64,000 nt of DNA. Origin: Candidatus Kuenenia stuttgartensis. GTDB lineage: Bacteria > Planctomycetota > Planctomycetia > Gemmatales > Gemmataceae. Position numbers and translations under genes: made by a program. The DNA lies in contig CAMCLK010000003.1 of assembly GCA_945875585.1 (NCBI GenBank), forward strand, positions 1-64,000, in the 5' to 3' direction. Position 1 is the stretch's first letter. Each line of letters begins with the position of its first letter. Under the pieces are notes generated by a model. It did no database searches and was not told the origin of the DNA. It was given only the letters and a program-made list of their open reading frames with translations. This document shows, in pieces, positions 13,613 through 23,602 of the stretch.

Positions 13613-14986
13613 TCAGGCCAAAATCTCGCGAACGACACGGCCATGGACATCTGTCAGCCTGAAATCGCGGCCTGCCTGACGGAATGTCAGCTTTTCATGG
13701 TCGAAACCCAAAAGGTGGAGCATGGTGGCGTGGAGGTCGTGCACCGACATCGGGTTTTCCACGGCCTTAAATCCCAGTTCGTCTGTGGCGCCATAAGCCA
13801 TACCGCCGCGCACACCTCCCCCGGCCATCCAGACTGAAAAGCCGTAATGATTGTGGTCGCGTCCAGATAGGCCGGGCATCTCAGCCACGGGAGTGCGCCC
13901 GAATTCACCGCCCCAAAGAACCAGCGTATCGTCGAGCATGCCGCGCTGTTTCAGGTCATCGAGGAAAGCAGCGATTGCCTGATCCCAATCAGCAGCCAAA
14001 CTGCGGTGCTGTTTTTCAAGATTGTCGTGGTTGTCCCAAGGCTGACCACCGCCACTCCAGACCTGCATGACACGCACGCCACGTTCCAGTAAACGCCGGG
14101 CCAGCAAAAGCTGCCTGCCGTGGGTGGTGTTCCCGTAACGTTCTTTAAGTCTGGCATCCTCATTTCTGAGATCGAGGACATCAAGACCTTCCGACTGCAT
14201 GCGGTAAGCCAGTTCAAACGACTGCAACCGCGCCTCCAGCGCCGCGGCGTCGGGTTGACGAGCCAAATGTCTGCGGTTGAGTGCCGCCATAAGATCGTAT
14301 TGAGGACGCAATTTGTCGGATGTGAGAGTTGGATGCCTGAGATTTTCCAGCAACTGGCCCGGTTCGGTTTTGGCGGTGTCGAGGTGCACACCCTGATAGG
14401 CTCCCGGCAGAAAAGCACTGCGCCAGTTCTGCACGCCAACAATCGGCAAACCACCCGGGCAAAGGACCACAAAAGCAGGGAGATTGCTGCCCTCGGTACC
14501 CAGCCCATAGAGCAACCAAGAACCGACACTGGGTCTTGGAAGTCGGCCATCACCGGTATTCATCAACATAAGCGATGGTTCATGGTTTGGAACCTCCGCC
14601 TGCATCGAGCGGATAACGCACATGCGATCGGCATGGCGCGAGGCGGTTTTGGCGAACAGTTCACTTACTTCAAGACCCGACTGGCCATATCTGCTGAATT
14701 TAAAAGGAGAACGCATCACCCCCGCTGTTTTGCGTTCGGTACGCAGGGAAGCATCTGGCACAGGCTTGCCATGCAAAGCATCGAGCTTGGGCTTGGAATC
14801 AAAGGTGTCCACCTGACTCGGTCCACCATTCATGAAAAGGTGGACCAACCGCTTGGCACGCGCCTGTCGCTGCGGCGCCCGAGGCGTGAGAGAGTCGGTA
14901 GTGGCCGCGAATGCGGTTGCTCCCATCCCAAAGGGTAGTCCAGCCAACCAGTCGCGGCGCGAAAAAGGAACGCCTGTCATGTCCAT
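13613..14986 (-). CDS. DUF1501 protein with Tat signal (pair 1)
   Basis: A 457-residue DUF1501 family protein, a sulfatase/alkaline-phosphatase-like fold abundant in planctomycetes. The N-terminus has a twin-arginine motif, SRRDWLAG, then a hydrophobic stretch ending AFAAT, so export is expected. Family landmarks are HLFMNGGPSQVDTFD, the RSMQAEVPNHEPS segment, QVWSGGGQPWDNH, LWGGEFGRTP, GRDHNHYGFSVWMAGGG and the C-terminal HATMLHLLGFDHEKLT. The start at ATG 14986 has AAGGAA upstream. It directly follows its PSD1 partner with an 11-base gap, so the two are an operon. Function is undefined; the pair is thought to act outside the cytoplasm, possibly in polysaccharide or surface degradation. Confidence 0.92.
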   Translation of the reverse strand: MDMTGVPFSRRDWLAGLPFGMGATAFAATTDSLTPRAPQRQARAKRLVHLFMNGGPSQVDTFDSKPKLDALHGKPVPDASLRTERKTAGVMRSPFKFSRYGQSGLEVSELFAKTASRHADRMCVIRSMQAEVPNHEPSLMLMNTGDGRLPRPSVGSWLLYGLGTEGSNLPAFVVLCPGGLPIVGVQNWRSAFLPGAYQGVHLDTAKTEPGQLLENLRHPTLTSDKLRPQYDLMAALNRRHLARQPDAAALEARLQSFELAYRMQSEGLDVLDLRNEDARLKERYGNTTHGRQLLLARRLLERGVRVMQVWSGGGQPWDNHDNLEKQHRSLAADWDQAIAAFLDDLKQRGMLDDTLVLWGGEFGRTPVAEMPGLSGRDHNHYGFSVWMAGGGVRGGMAYGATDELGFKAVENPMSVHDLHATMLHLLGFDHEKLTFRQAGRDFRLTDVHGRVVREILA

Positions 14987-14998
14987 GGTGGTGGTTCC

Positions 14999-17635
14999 TT
15001 AGTTGATGAACGAGAATTCATTACCAGCCAAAATAACTTGGGCTGCCTGACGCGGAGCATCGGCACCCGCTTGCTCCAGAAAACGAATCATCAACATGGT
15101 TTCATCGGGTTCGGGGTCGCGCTGCAATGCCATGCGATAGATAGACTTGACCCAGACTTCCCGTTTGCCTGAATCCCCCGCCCGCCGGACCAAGGCATCG
15201 GCACAAGCCAGACCAAACGGATGATTCATTAGCCATAAGGCCTGAAGCGGGGTCGTGGTAACGTCGCGTTTGGCCGCGGTTGCATCAGGGCTGGGGAAAT
15301 CAAATTGGCGGAACAGGCCAGGCACCTGCAACCGATCGATGTGCAGGTAAAGAGTTCTGCGAGTGCTATTAAGATCTGCTGAAGATGCTCCACCCGAAGT
15401 GGCGTCAAGCCTGCCAGATACAGCAAGCATCGAATCCCGCAGCGCCTCGAAGTCGACACGCGCGGAGTCGCGGCGGGACAACAGACGATTTTCAGGATCC
15501 TTAATTCGCGATTCTTCCGGCGCATTCGACGCACGCTGCCAAGTATCACTTGACAAAATCAGCCGAATCAATCTGCGTGTCGACCAACCATGGTCGATAA
15601 GGTCCTTTGCCAGATAGTCGAGCAGTTTGGGGTGCGATGGTATGTCACCCCTGATTCCGAAATCACCCGGTGTGCGCGACAAGCCATCACCAAAGCAGTT
15701 CATCCACACCCGGTTGACCCAAACACGCGCCAGAAGCGGATGATCTGCATGTGTGACCGATTGAGCCAGTTCTAGGCGACCGGAACCATTCGGCACCTTG
15801 GCCTGCCTGCCAATGCTCGCCGGAACAACCCGTGGAACCAGTTCACCGGGGCGAACCGGATTACCGCGCAGAAATACCCGCCCCGTTTGTGGTAACGGAG
15901 TATCCACCAACGAATGAGCCCGGGGAGGCGCTCCTTTACCACTCACCCGCCACTGTTCCACTTGGGTGCGCAATTTTTTGAGGACGTCTTGCCCGGCACG
16001 ATCCGGGAACAGTTCCAGATCGGAAAAGAAAGATAATGGCATGTTCCAAGGCGAAGCATCGTCGGCCCACGACCGTACGAGCACCGGTTCCCGAACACGC
16101 TCTGGCGCCGCAAAAGCCGAGGCATAGGCTGCCGCCGCTTCCGCAATGCTGGGCGTTTGGCGGGATCGCATGGCGCGGCGCAATGGTTCCGGTGCGGCCA
16201 GACCATCCGGCCCGGCCAAGAGGGCAGCAAGATCAGCAGCAAAACGGCCCGGCCCCACGGTTTCAATGCGTGTCCACAATCTCCAGGCTGGATCATCGCG
16301 TCGCGCAGGCGCATCGAGCCAAGCGCGCCACCGTTTCAATAAGGTTGGGTTCAGATCATCTGGATCGGCTACCAGCATGAATTCATCCTGCGGCGGCTTT
16401 CCCCGTAACCGGGCAACCGCTAACAAATGTTCTGCCAATCGCCCACGCGCCGAATCGAGCATCTTGCCATGGCGCTGCGAGACATAATCTGAAAGTGCCA
16501 ACTCGCGGGTTTGCAGCTCTTTCTGAAAAGCCGCGTAATCAGCCGTGGCGGGAGCGGGTGCAAACAGTGGAGGCACTTCTGGTTCAACGGAAGCCGCGAA
16601 GACCGAGTAGAGGCTGTAGTAATCTTTCGTGGGAATCGGATCAAATTTGTGATCGTGGCACCGGGCGCATGCCACCGTCAGCCCCAGCAAGCCGCGTGTA
16701 ACAACATCAATACGATCATCGATGACATCGTGCTGGTTGTTCATGAACCGGCCACCCAGAGTAAGAAAACCGAGTGCTGGCAAGTCAGCCGGGCTGCATT
16801 CTTTACCCTGCAAACGGTCTGCGGCGAGTTGCGCCCTGACAAAACGGTCGTAAGGCATGTCCGACTGAAACGCAGAAACCACCCAGTCGCGGTAGGCCCA
16901 CGACCACGGAAATGCACCATCTTGAAAAAACACATACCCTTTGGTGTCGGCATAGCGCGCAACGTCGAGCCAGTGTCTGGCCCAGCGTTCACCGTGGGAA
17001 CGACCTTCAAACAGCCGGGAAACGGCCCTGTCCCAGGCGCCCGCCTTGTTATCTGCCATAAAGGCATCCACAGCTTCTGCCGCGGGAGGCAGACCAGTTA
17101 TCGCATACGAGGCACGGCGCAGCAGGGTACGGCGGTCAGCCTGTGGAGCAGATTTCAGCCCAGCGCGTGCTAGGGAATCATTAATGAAAGCATCGATAAC
17201 ATTGGCGCGGCCATCGCCCGGAACTTTTACGGGTAATAGAGGCTTGAGCCCCCATGGAGTAGCGGTCGCCGCCAATTGGGTTGAACGATCAGCAGGCCAA
17301 GGAGCGCCACGGGCAATCCATGCTTCAATCGCCTTAACGTCCTCGGACTTCAGTGGCGCCGTTGGCGGCATACGCGGTTCAGCATCGGGCTGAAGGACGG
17401 CCAGCAATCGGCTTTCGGACGGTTTACCCGGAACAATGACGGGCCCGTTGTCGCCACCCTTCATGGCACCATCGCGAGTATCGAGCCGCAGACCACCTTG
17501 TTGTTTCTTCGGGCCGTGGCAGCGATGGCAGTGTTCCGCCAAAAGTGGCCGGATACGCACTTCAAATTCAGTGTCGGCACGTCCATGCAACGAAAACGCG
17601 GCCAGTAGGAGTGTGCATATCCAGAAACGTGGCAT
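14999..17635 (-). CDS. PSD1 protein: PSCyt1 cytochrome, DUF1549 and DUF1553 domains (pair 1)
   Basis: An 878-residue exported protein. A signal peptide (about residues 1-20, MPRFWICTLLLAAFSLHG) precedes a PSCyt1 domain with the heme-c motif CHRCH at residues 36-40 and the following GGLRLDTRDG segment. DUF1549 comes next, with RWARHWLDVARYADTKGY and CARCHDHKFDPIP, a second CxxCH. DUF1553 occupies the C-terminal third, with HPLLARVWVNRVW and a final RNPDE-like region. Two heme-c sites suggest a c-type cytochrome; the ResB/CcsA genes in this window are the maturation system type needed. I set the start at ATG 17635; the open frame extends 34 codons further up without a signal peptide. It forms an operon with the DUF1501 gene. 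Confidence 0.92.
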   Translation of the reverse strand: MPRFWICTLLLAAFSLHGRADTEFEVRIRPLLAEHCHRCHGPKKQQGGLRLDTRDGAMKGGDNGPVIVPGKPSESRLLAVLQPDAEPRMPPTAPLKSEDVKAIEAWIARGAPWPADRSTQLAATATPWGLKPLLPVKVPGDGRANVIDAFINDSLARAGLKSAPQADRRTLLRRASYAITGLPPAAEAVDAFMADNKAGAWDRAVSRLFEGRSHGERWARHWLDVARYADTKGYVFFQDGAFPWSWAYRDWVVSAFQSDMPYDRFVRAQLAADRLQGKECSPADLPALGFLTLGGRFMNNQHDVIDDRIDVVTRGLLGLTVACARCHDHKFDPIPTKDYYSLYSVFAASVEPEVPPLFAPAPATADYAAFQKELQTRELALSDYVSQRHGKMLDSARGRLAEHLLAVARLRGKPPQDEFMLVADPDDLNPTLLKRWRAWLDAPARRDDPAWRLWTRIETVGPGRFAADLAALLAGPDGLAAPEPLRRAMRSRQTPSIAEAAAAYASAFAAPERVREPVLVRSWADDASPWNMPLSFFSDLELFPDRAGQDVLKKLRTQVEQWRVSGKGAPPRAHSLVDTPLPQTGRVFLRGNPVRPGELVPRVVPASIGRQAKVPNGSGRLELAQSVTHADHPLLARVWVNRVWMNCFGDGLSRTPGDFGIRGDIPSHPKLLDYLAKDLIDHGWSTRRLIRLILSSDTWQRASNAPEESRIKDPENRLLSRRDSARVDFEALRDSMLAVSGRLDATSGGASSADLNSTRRTLYLHIDRLQVPGLFRQFDFPSPDATAAKRDVTTTPLQALWLMNHPFGLACADALVRRAGDSGKREVWVKSIYRMALQRDPEPDETMLMIRFLEQAGADAPRQAAQVILAGNEFSFIN

Positions 17636-17771
17636 GATGGATGCCTTGAAGTTGGTTGTGGCAGGCCACTTGACCCTAAGCCTAATCGAGGATCGGGTCA
17701 ACCTTGGGTTCACCATGGCTAGAAGCCTCTTTCCCAACCGATCGCACGCTTGCTTGAAACAAACCGGCTAA

Positions 17772-19175
17772 TCAACCAGCCATCATCTCCTTCACTACCT
17801 TGCCAGCGATGTCGGTCAGGCGGAAATCGCGACCCGCATGGTGGAATGTTAGTTTCTCGTGGTCGAAGCCCATCAGATGCAGCATGGTGGCATGCAGATC
17901 GTGGATATGCACAGGATTTTCGGCAGCATGAAAACCAAACGGATCTGTAGCGCCCACAACGGTGCCCGCGCGCACACCACCGCCCGCCAACCAAACCGAA
18001 AAACCGTAAGGGTTGTGGTCGCGGCCATTCAGCTTGCCCAAGTTTGAACCCGGGGTGGGCAGCTCCACCGTTGGCGTTCGGCCAAACTCGCCGCCCCAAA
18101 GCACCAATGTGTCTTCCAAAAGTCCACGACGACGCAGGTCGATCAGAAGCGCGGCAATGGCCTGATCGCAGTCATGGGCTAAGCGCCTGTGATTGGCTTC
18201 AAGGTCATCGTGGCTGTCCCACGGCTGACCGGCACCCGTCCAGACCTGCACCACGCGCACGCCGCGTTCTATGAGCCGACGCGCCAGCAGCATCTGTCTG
18301 CCTTGGGTGCCTTCGCCATACAGTTTGCGTGTAGCCGTGGTTTCCCGGTCGAGGTCAAAGGCATCGGCGCCCTCGACCTGCATGCGGAAGGCAAGTTCCA
18401 TCGAAGCAATCCGCGCCTCGAGCCGAGGATCGGCCAGTGGATCTGCAACAGGATTAAGCCGCCGGACAAGGTCAAGCTGACGCCGCTGGGCTGCAGGGGC
18501 CAATGCCGGATTATGGAGATATTCGACAAGACTATCTGTATTGGGACGGCCAGTGTCGAGCGGTAGGCCTTGGCATGCGGCAGGCAAAAATGCGCTTTGC
18601 CAATTCTGTCCTTCCTGCACAGGCAGTCCATCGGGGCACAGGACCACAAAACCAGGAAGGTCGCGGGATTCATTGCCCAAACCATGGACGAGCCAACTGC
18701 CAAGACTGGGACGCACCAACCGTTGTTCGCCACAGTTCATGAGCATAAGGGCTGGCTCATGGTTGGGGCTGTCGGTGCGCATCGACCGGACCACGCACAG
18801 CTCGTCGGCGCAATGCCGCGCCAACAACGGAAACATGTCGCTGATTTCAGTACCAGACTGGCCCCATTTTCTGAAGCGGAAAGGCGATGGCATCGCCGCG
18901 CCTGTCACACGTTCGGTGACTGGTACCGGTCCGGGCAAGGGTTTGCCTGCATACTTTGCCAATTCCGGTTTAGGATCGAAAGAATCGATATGAGATGGGC
19001 CGCCATTCATGAACAGGTGGATAAGCCTGCGCGCGCGTGGCCGGTGTCCGGAAACTTTAGCAGCCAATGGATCGGCAGCACGAACCGTGTTGGCTTCCAT
19101 CATCCCGAGCGCCAGCGCGCCCAATCCCAATCCGGACTGGCGCAAAAGGCAACGGCGATCCGGAAAATGCTTCAT
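17772..19175 (-). CDS. DUF1501 protein (pair 2)
   Basis: A 467-residue DUF1501 protein, paralogous to the one at 13613-14986. The N-terminus MKHFPDRRCLLRQSGLG has a twin-arginine pair before a hydrophobic stretch, which fits Tat export, though the motif is less canonical. It shares HLFMNGGPSHIDSFDPKP, LWGGEFGRTP, GRDHNPYGFSVWLAGGG and HATMLHLMGFDHEKLTFHH. It begins four bases after the stop of the PSD1-like gene upstream, so the two are co-transcribed. I chose ATG 19175; an in-frame upstream start lies inside the partner gene. Together with pair 1 it forms a head-to-tail duplication of the two-gene unit. Confidence 0.92.
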   Translation of the reverse strand: MKHFPDRRCLLRQSGLGLGALALGMMEANTVRAADPLAAKVSGHRPRARRLIHLFMNGGPSHIDSFDPKPELAKYAGKPLPGPVPVTERVTGAAMPSPFRFRKWGQSGTEISDMFPLLARHCADELCVVRSMRTDSPNHEPALMLMNCGEQRLVRPSLGSWLVHGLGNESRDLPGFVVLCPDGLPVQEGQNWQSAFLPAACQGLPLDTGRPNTDSLVEYLHNPALAPAAQRRQLDLVRRLNPVADPLADPRLEARIASMELAFRMQVEGADAFDLDRETTATRKLYGEGTQGRQMLLARRLIERGVRVVQVWTGAGQPWDSHDDLEANHRRLAHDCDQAIAALLIDLRRRGLLEDTLVLWGGEFGRTPTVELPTPGSNLGKLNGRDHNPYGFSVWLAGGGVRAGTVVGATDPFGFHAAENPVHIHDLHATMLHLMGFDHEKLTFHHAGRDFRLTDIAGKVVKEMMAG

Positions 19176-19179
19176 GCGC

Positions 19180-22038
19180 CTATTCCACAAAATGAAAAGG
19201 GTGCCCGAGCAGCAATGCCTGCGCCAACTGCGCCATGGGAGTAATGGCAGGCACAGGTGGCCCGTCAAATTCACGCGCCGAGTCGTACCGTTTTCCTGTC
19301 GCCTGATCTATCAATACAGGCGACCAAAGGAATGTGTCGTAACCGGGATCTTTACCCGGAGCCACCACGCAGTCGAGCGATTGCCCCTTTAATAAACGAA
19401 TCGGACCGGCAATAGTGGCAATAGCCCGCTGTTTGGCAGACCATGAAATAATAACTCGGCCATCGGGGCCAACCACCGAAGCACTCACGCCATCGCCACG
19501 ATAATCGGGATGTTCCAACGTGCCAGAAACAGAAACAGTCATGTCGGCAGGCGATGTGAAGCGGCGGACCACCACCATGGAGGCATCACTTGCGGGGTGT
19601 CCACCCGAAGCGGTCAGGTGCATCTTGCCCGTTTTGGGAGCAGGCAATAAGGCTGTTGCTTGCCAGGCTGATCCAGTGAAATGGCTCAGCGGCACAAATT
19701 CGGTGACGGCACCATCGCGTAGCGTGGCCTGACCGCATGACCATAATGAGGGCGTTCCAGAATTCGCCTGTGTCGATCCTTTCAAAAATACCACACCCTC
19801 GGCTCGTTCCCTTTCCGTGGCAGCGCGCCCCCATGCCATCCGGAAGAGTGCGTTCACGGGATCGTTGTCCGATTCTGCACGTTTGGCCAACGCAATGGCC
19901 TGTTCAAGCACGAAGGGGCTATTGAGCAGAAAAAGCCCCTGCGCGGCTGTAAGCGTCTCATGACGACGAGGCGTCGATGTATCGGGACTGGCCACATCGA
20001 ACGCACGCGGAGCACCGGGAGCATTTTGGCGCTCGACATAGGTGTAAATGGTACGGCGATTGGAATGAGGCCACGCAAGCACAGGCTCAGGCGGGCCACC
20101 GCGTCGGTTATCAAGCCTGCCAGCCGATTGCAACAACCGGTCGCGCAAGGTCTCCCAGTCGATCCTGCGCACATTCTGGCGGGCCAGCAGTCGATTATCT
20201 GGGTCACGCTCTTCCAGTTCTGGCCTGCGGGTGCTCGATTGCCGGTAGGTTGCCGATGTCAGAATCGTTCGATGAAGGTGCTTGAGCGACCAGCCATGGC
20301 TAATGAAATCGCGGGCCAGCCAGTCGAGCAGTGCGGGATGTGTTGGAGCCTCACCCCGGTTGCCCAAATCTCCGGGAGTTCGAATGAGGCCTTCGCCAAA
20401 ATGGTGCATCCAGACCCGGTTCACGATCACACGCGCCAGAAGCGGATGGTCTGGCCGGGTAAGCGCATGGGCCAGGTCCAACCTGCCGGAGCCTTTTTCA
20501 AGAGCAACCGGCGCGCCGGTGACCAAGCAATCGACAAATTGCCGAGGTATTTCCGGGCCGGGACGCAAAGGATTGCCCCGTTTGAATACCCGCGCGATTG
20601 GTGGATCTGGAAGCTCTTCAAGTACCATGGCACGGGCTAAGGAAGGAGGCGTGACTGCGCGCCATTCATCTGCCTGCCTTTGCAAGTCGCGTTGGTGATC
20701 GCGATCGACCCGACCCAGCAACTTGCCTGTTTGCTCGAGCGGGATATTCAAGGGCGATTTCGGCCCTGTTAATTGAAGCTTGTACTCAGCAAGCGCCGGT
20801 TCGCCCCGCCGTGCTCGCTCCAGCAGTTCTGCGACTCGACGGGCCAAATCCATCCGATCGACAGGAACGGGCTGCAAAAGAGCGCGGGACCATTCGGGTT
20901 GACGAACAGAATTGCTAGCCAACAGATTGGCGGCCTTCTGCCACCCTTCCGCGGGCAAAACCGCCAAGGCCTTCCATGGCCCCCATAGTGGATCGGCGTC
21001 CGACTGGGCCGCAATATGGTCGCGCCATTTGGATACCACAGCAGGGTTCAGATCATACTCACCCGACAACACTGTCTGAGTGGCAGCGTCTGCAGAGGCG
21101 GCCAGCAGGTGTGGCGCAATCACTGAAGGCTGGGCCAATCTAGACAGCACCTCGGCACGCCGAAGGCTTACAAAATGATCCACAGCATCGTCGCGACGTT
21201 GCTGCTCTGTCTGAAAATCTTTCTCGGCCTGGCTCAACGGCTCGGAACGAAGACGAGGCAGGTCATCCGGTTCGCGGCTGCCAGCCAAAACGGCGTAAAG
21301 AGAGTAGTAATCTTCCATCGAAACCGGATCATTTTTGTGGTCGTGGCAACGGGCACAGGCAACTGTAAGCCCCAGCAGACCACGGGTTATGACGTCGATC
21401 CGGTCATCGAGGATGTCATGCTGGTTATTCAGAAAGCGCCTGCCAACCGTCAGAAATCCGAGTGCCGCCAGGTTCTCCCGCCCGCCTGAACCTTTTGGAT
21501 GCAATCGGTCGGCTGCTATCTGCTCGCGAACAAACTGGTCGTACGGCATGTCGCGGTTGAGCGCATCGATCACCCAGTCGCGGTAAGTCCACGCAAAATG
21601 TAAATGGCGATCTTCCAGAAACGCGTAACCCTTGCTGTCGGCATAGCGGGCAATGTCGAGCCAATGCCTGGCCCAACGCTCGCCGTAGGCAGGGTCAGCC
21701 AAAAGACGCTCTAGGGCCGCCTCATATCGGCGCGGATTCTTGTCAGCCAAGTAGGCTTCGCGCTGGTCTGCTGAGGGTGCAAGGCCAGTCAAACTATGAT
21801 GAAGGCGCGCTAAAAGTGTTTCTGGTGTTGCTTCGGGCGACGGGGTGAGACTTTGTTGCTTCAATCGCGCCAACACAAACTGGTCGATGAAGTTACGAAC
21901 GCTACTGGAATCGCCATTGAGAATGGGTGGTGCAGACTGGTTCCAACCTGTAAGTGCCCATGGCGTTTCGCCCGATGCCACGGCCATGGCACACGAAAAC
22001 GAGAAGAGCAGGAAGGTGATGGGCATCAGCAGGCGCAT
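19180..22038 (-). CDS. DUF1549/DUF1553 exported protein without the N-terminal cytochrome (pair 2)
   Basis: A 952-residue exported protein, signal peptide about residues 1-22. DUF1549 starts near residue 45, with RWARHWLDIARYADSKGYAF and CARCHDHKNDPVSM, and DUF1553 follows (HPLLARVIVNRVWMHHFGEG). Unlike the PSD1 proteins at 14999 and 57122, there is no PSCyt1 domain and no CxxCH in the first 200 residues. Instead about 170 extra residues lie in the C-terminal half, after GRAATERERAEGV. They look like a beta-rich carbohydrate-binding or lectin-like insert (GHPASDASMVVVRRF, ISWSAKQRAIATI), followed by a short end, QALLLGHPFHFVE. One CxxCH remains in DUF1549. Whether this version still binds heme is uncertain. 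Confidence 0.9.
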   Translation of the reverse strand: MRLLMPITFLLFSFSCAMAVASGETPWALTGWNQSAPPILNGDSSSVRNFIDQFVLARLKQQSLTPSPEATPETLLARLHHSLTGLAPSADQREAYLADKNPRRYEAALERLLADPAYGERWARHWLDIARYADSKGYAFLEDRHLHFAWTYRDWVIDALNRDMPYDQFVREQIAADRLHPKGSGGRENLAALGFLTVGRRFLNNQHDILDDRIDVITRGLLGLTVACARCHDHKNDPVSMEDYYSLYAVLAGSREPDDLPRLRSEPLSQAEKDFQTEQQRRDDAVDHFVSLRRAEVLSRLAQPSVIAPHLLAASADAATQTVLSGEYDLNPAVVSKWRDHIAAQSDADPLWGPWKALAVLPAEGWQKAANLLASNSVRQPEWSRALLQPVPVDRMDLARRVAELLERARRGEPALAEYKLQLTGPKSPLNIPLEQTGKLLGRVDRDHQRDLQRQADEWRAVTPPSLARAMVLEELPDPPIARVFKRGNPLRPGPEIPRQFVDCLVTGAPVALEKGSGRLDLAHALTRPDHPLLARVIVNRVWMHHFGEGLIRTPGDLGNRGEAPTHPALLDWLARDFISHGWSLKHLHRTILTSATYRQSSTRRPELEERDPDNRLLARQNVRRIDWETLRDRLLQSAGRLDNRRGGPPEPVLAWPHSNRRTIYTYVERQNAPGAPRAFDVASPDTSTPRRHETLTAAQGLFLLNSPFVLEQAIALAKRAESDNDPVNALFRMAWGRAATERERAEGVVFLKGSTQANSGTPSLWSCGQATLRDGAVTEFVPLSHFTGSAWQATALLPAPKTGKMHLTASGGHPASDASMVVVRRFTSPADMTVSVSGTLEHPDYRGDGVSASVVGPDGRVIISWSAKQRAIATIAGPIRLLKGQSLDCVVAPGKDPGYDTFLWSPVLIDQATGKRYDSAREFDGPPVPAITPMAQLAQALLLGHPFHFVE

Positions 22039-22184
22039 GGTGGCTGGCTTCCTTACTACCTATCTTACCGGCTACAACTGCTTCTCCACCACCCAAACCA
22101 TCCCGTTTTCCACAGCATCTCTCGCTTTGCGTGGTAAGTTAGGATCTGTAGACAGGCAATAACGCACAGCTAAAGGGATCACGG

Positions 22185-23576
22185 ATGAGTACGCAGGGAG
22201 GCAAAACTTGGGGCGGCAGGTTCACAGCAGGGCCAGACGCCTTGGTTGAGGCCTACACGGAATCGATCTCGTTCGACAAACGCCTTTACCGCCACGATAT
22301 CCGTGGCAGTCAGGCACACGCCCGCATGCTCAGCCATGTGGGATTGATCAGCCCTGATGAATCAATCGCATTGATAAACGCACTCGATGCCATCGGCACG
22401 CAAATCGACGAAGGTCGCATGACGTGGCGCCGCGACCTTGAAGACATCCACACCCACATAGAAGTCGCCCTGATCAGCCAGTTGGGCGACACCGGCCGGA
22501 AACTCCATACGGGCCGCAGCCGCAACGATCAGGTTGCCACCGCAATGAAGCTGTGGACACGTGACACGCTTGATCGTGTTGTTGTTGGCATTACCGCGCT
22601 TCAGCAAGCTTTTGTCGATTCTGCGGCGCGAGAGCAGGGAGTCATTCTCCCCGGTTACACGCATCTGCAGCGTGCCCAACCGGTACTGGCAACCCACTAT
22701 TTTCTGGCCTACGTGGAAAAGCTGGAACGGGACCGCACACGGTTGCTCGATGCGCGTGCCCGCCTGAACTTGCTCCCACTCGGTGCTGGTGCCTTGGCAG
22801 GTTCTTCGCTTCCCCTCGATAGAGCCTTTGTGGCCCGTGAGCTGGGATTTGATGGCGTGGCTGCCAATTCCCTCGACATTTCGTCGGACCGCGACTTTTT
22901 GGTGGAATTCGTTTCGGCATTGACATTACTGGCAGTTCATCTGGGTGGTTGGGCAGAGGAATGGGTTCTGTGGGCCACAACCGAGTTTGGTTTCCTCGAA
23001 CTGTCGGATGCGTTCTGCACAGGTTCCAGCCTCATGCCTCAGAAAAAGAATCCGGATGTTTTGGAACTCATGCGCGGACGAACAGCGCGCGTGGCGGGGT
23101 CCCTTCAACGCCTGCTGATGCTTTTAAAAGGGCTACCGCTGGCCTATAACCGCGACCTTCAGGAAGACAAGGAAGCCGTGTTCGACGCCGCAGATACCGT
23201 GGAGCGATCGCTGGAGGTTGCAGCGCCCTTGGTAGCTTCCAGTCGCCTTCGCAGCGACCGCATCAAAGCACGGCTTGAAGAGGGCTTCCTCGACGCCACC
23301 ACTCTGCTGGAACATCTTGTCAAACACGGTATGCCGATGCGCACGGCACATGAGAGTGTGGGCAAACTGGTCCGTCTCTGCGAAGAGAACCGTTGCCGGC
23401 TTGCAGAATTAGCCCCCGAACGCTTCAACGAAGTCGTCCCGGATCTGGCGCCGGGGGTATATGAAGTGTTGGGAGTTGAAAACGCGTTGGCGGCATTCCG
23501 CACCGAAGGTTCAACTGGCCCCACTATGGTGAAAGCAGCGTTGGCTGCATGGCAGGCACGCCTTTTGGCGCGCTGA
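22185..23576 (+). CDS. argH: Argininosuccinate lyase
   Basis: A 463-residue argininosuccinate lyase, the last step of arginine synthesis, which splits argininosuccinate into arginine and fumarate. The fumarase/aspartase superfamily signature GSSLMPQKKNPD lies near residue 280 and holds the catalytic serine loop. Other family segments are TWGGRF at the N-terminus, HTGRSRNDQVAT and PGYTHLQRAQPV. Length is standard. It is the first gene of a plus-strand run with lysA 26 bases downstream. No other arginine gene is in the window. Confidence 0.96.
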   Translation: MSTQGGKTWGGRFTAGPDALVEAYTESISFDKRLYRHDIRGSQAHARMLSHVGLISPDESIALINALDAIGTQIDEGRMTWRRDLEDIHTHIEVALISQLGDTGRKLHTGRSRNDQVATAMKLWTRDTLDRVVVGITALQQAFVDSAAREQGVILPGYTHLQRAQPVLATHYFLAYVEKLERDRTRLLDARARLNLLPLGAGALAGSSLPLDRAFVARELGFDGVAANSLDISSDRDFLVEFVSALTLLAVHLGGWAEEWVLWATTEFGFLELSDAFCTGSSLMPQKKNPDVLELMRGRTARVAGSLQRLLMLLKGLPLAYNRDLQEDKEAVFDAADTVERSLEVAAPLVASSRLRSDRIKARLEEGFLDATTLLEHLVKHGMPMRTAHESVGKLVRLCEENRCRLAELAPERFNEVVPDLAPGVYEVLGVENALAAFRTEGSTGPTMVKAALAAWQARLLAR

Positions 23577-23602
23577 TCGTTGTTTTTGTAGGAATGGAGC
23601 GG

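Noticed and set aside
14120-14938. A 272-codon plus-strand open frame
   Set aside because: Antisense of the DUF1501 gene and no domain.
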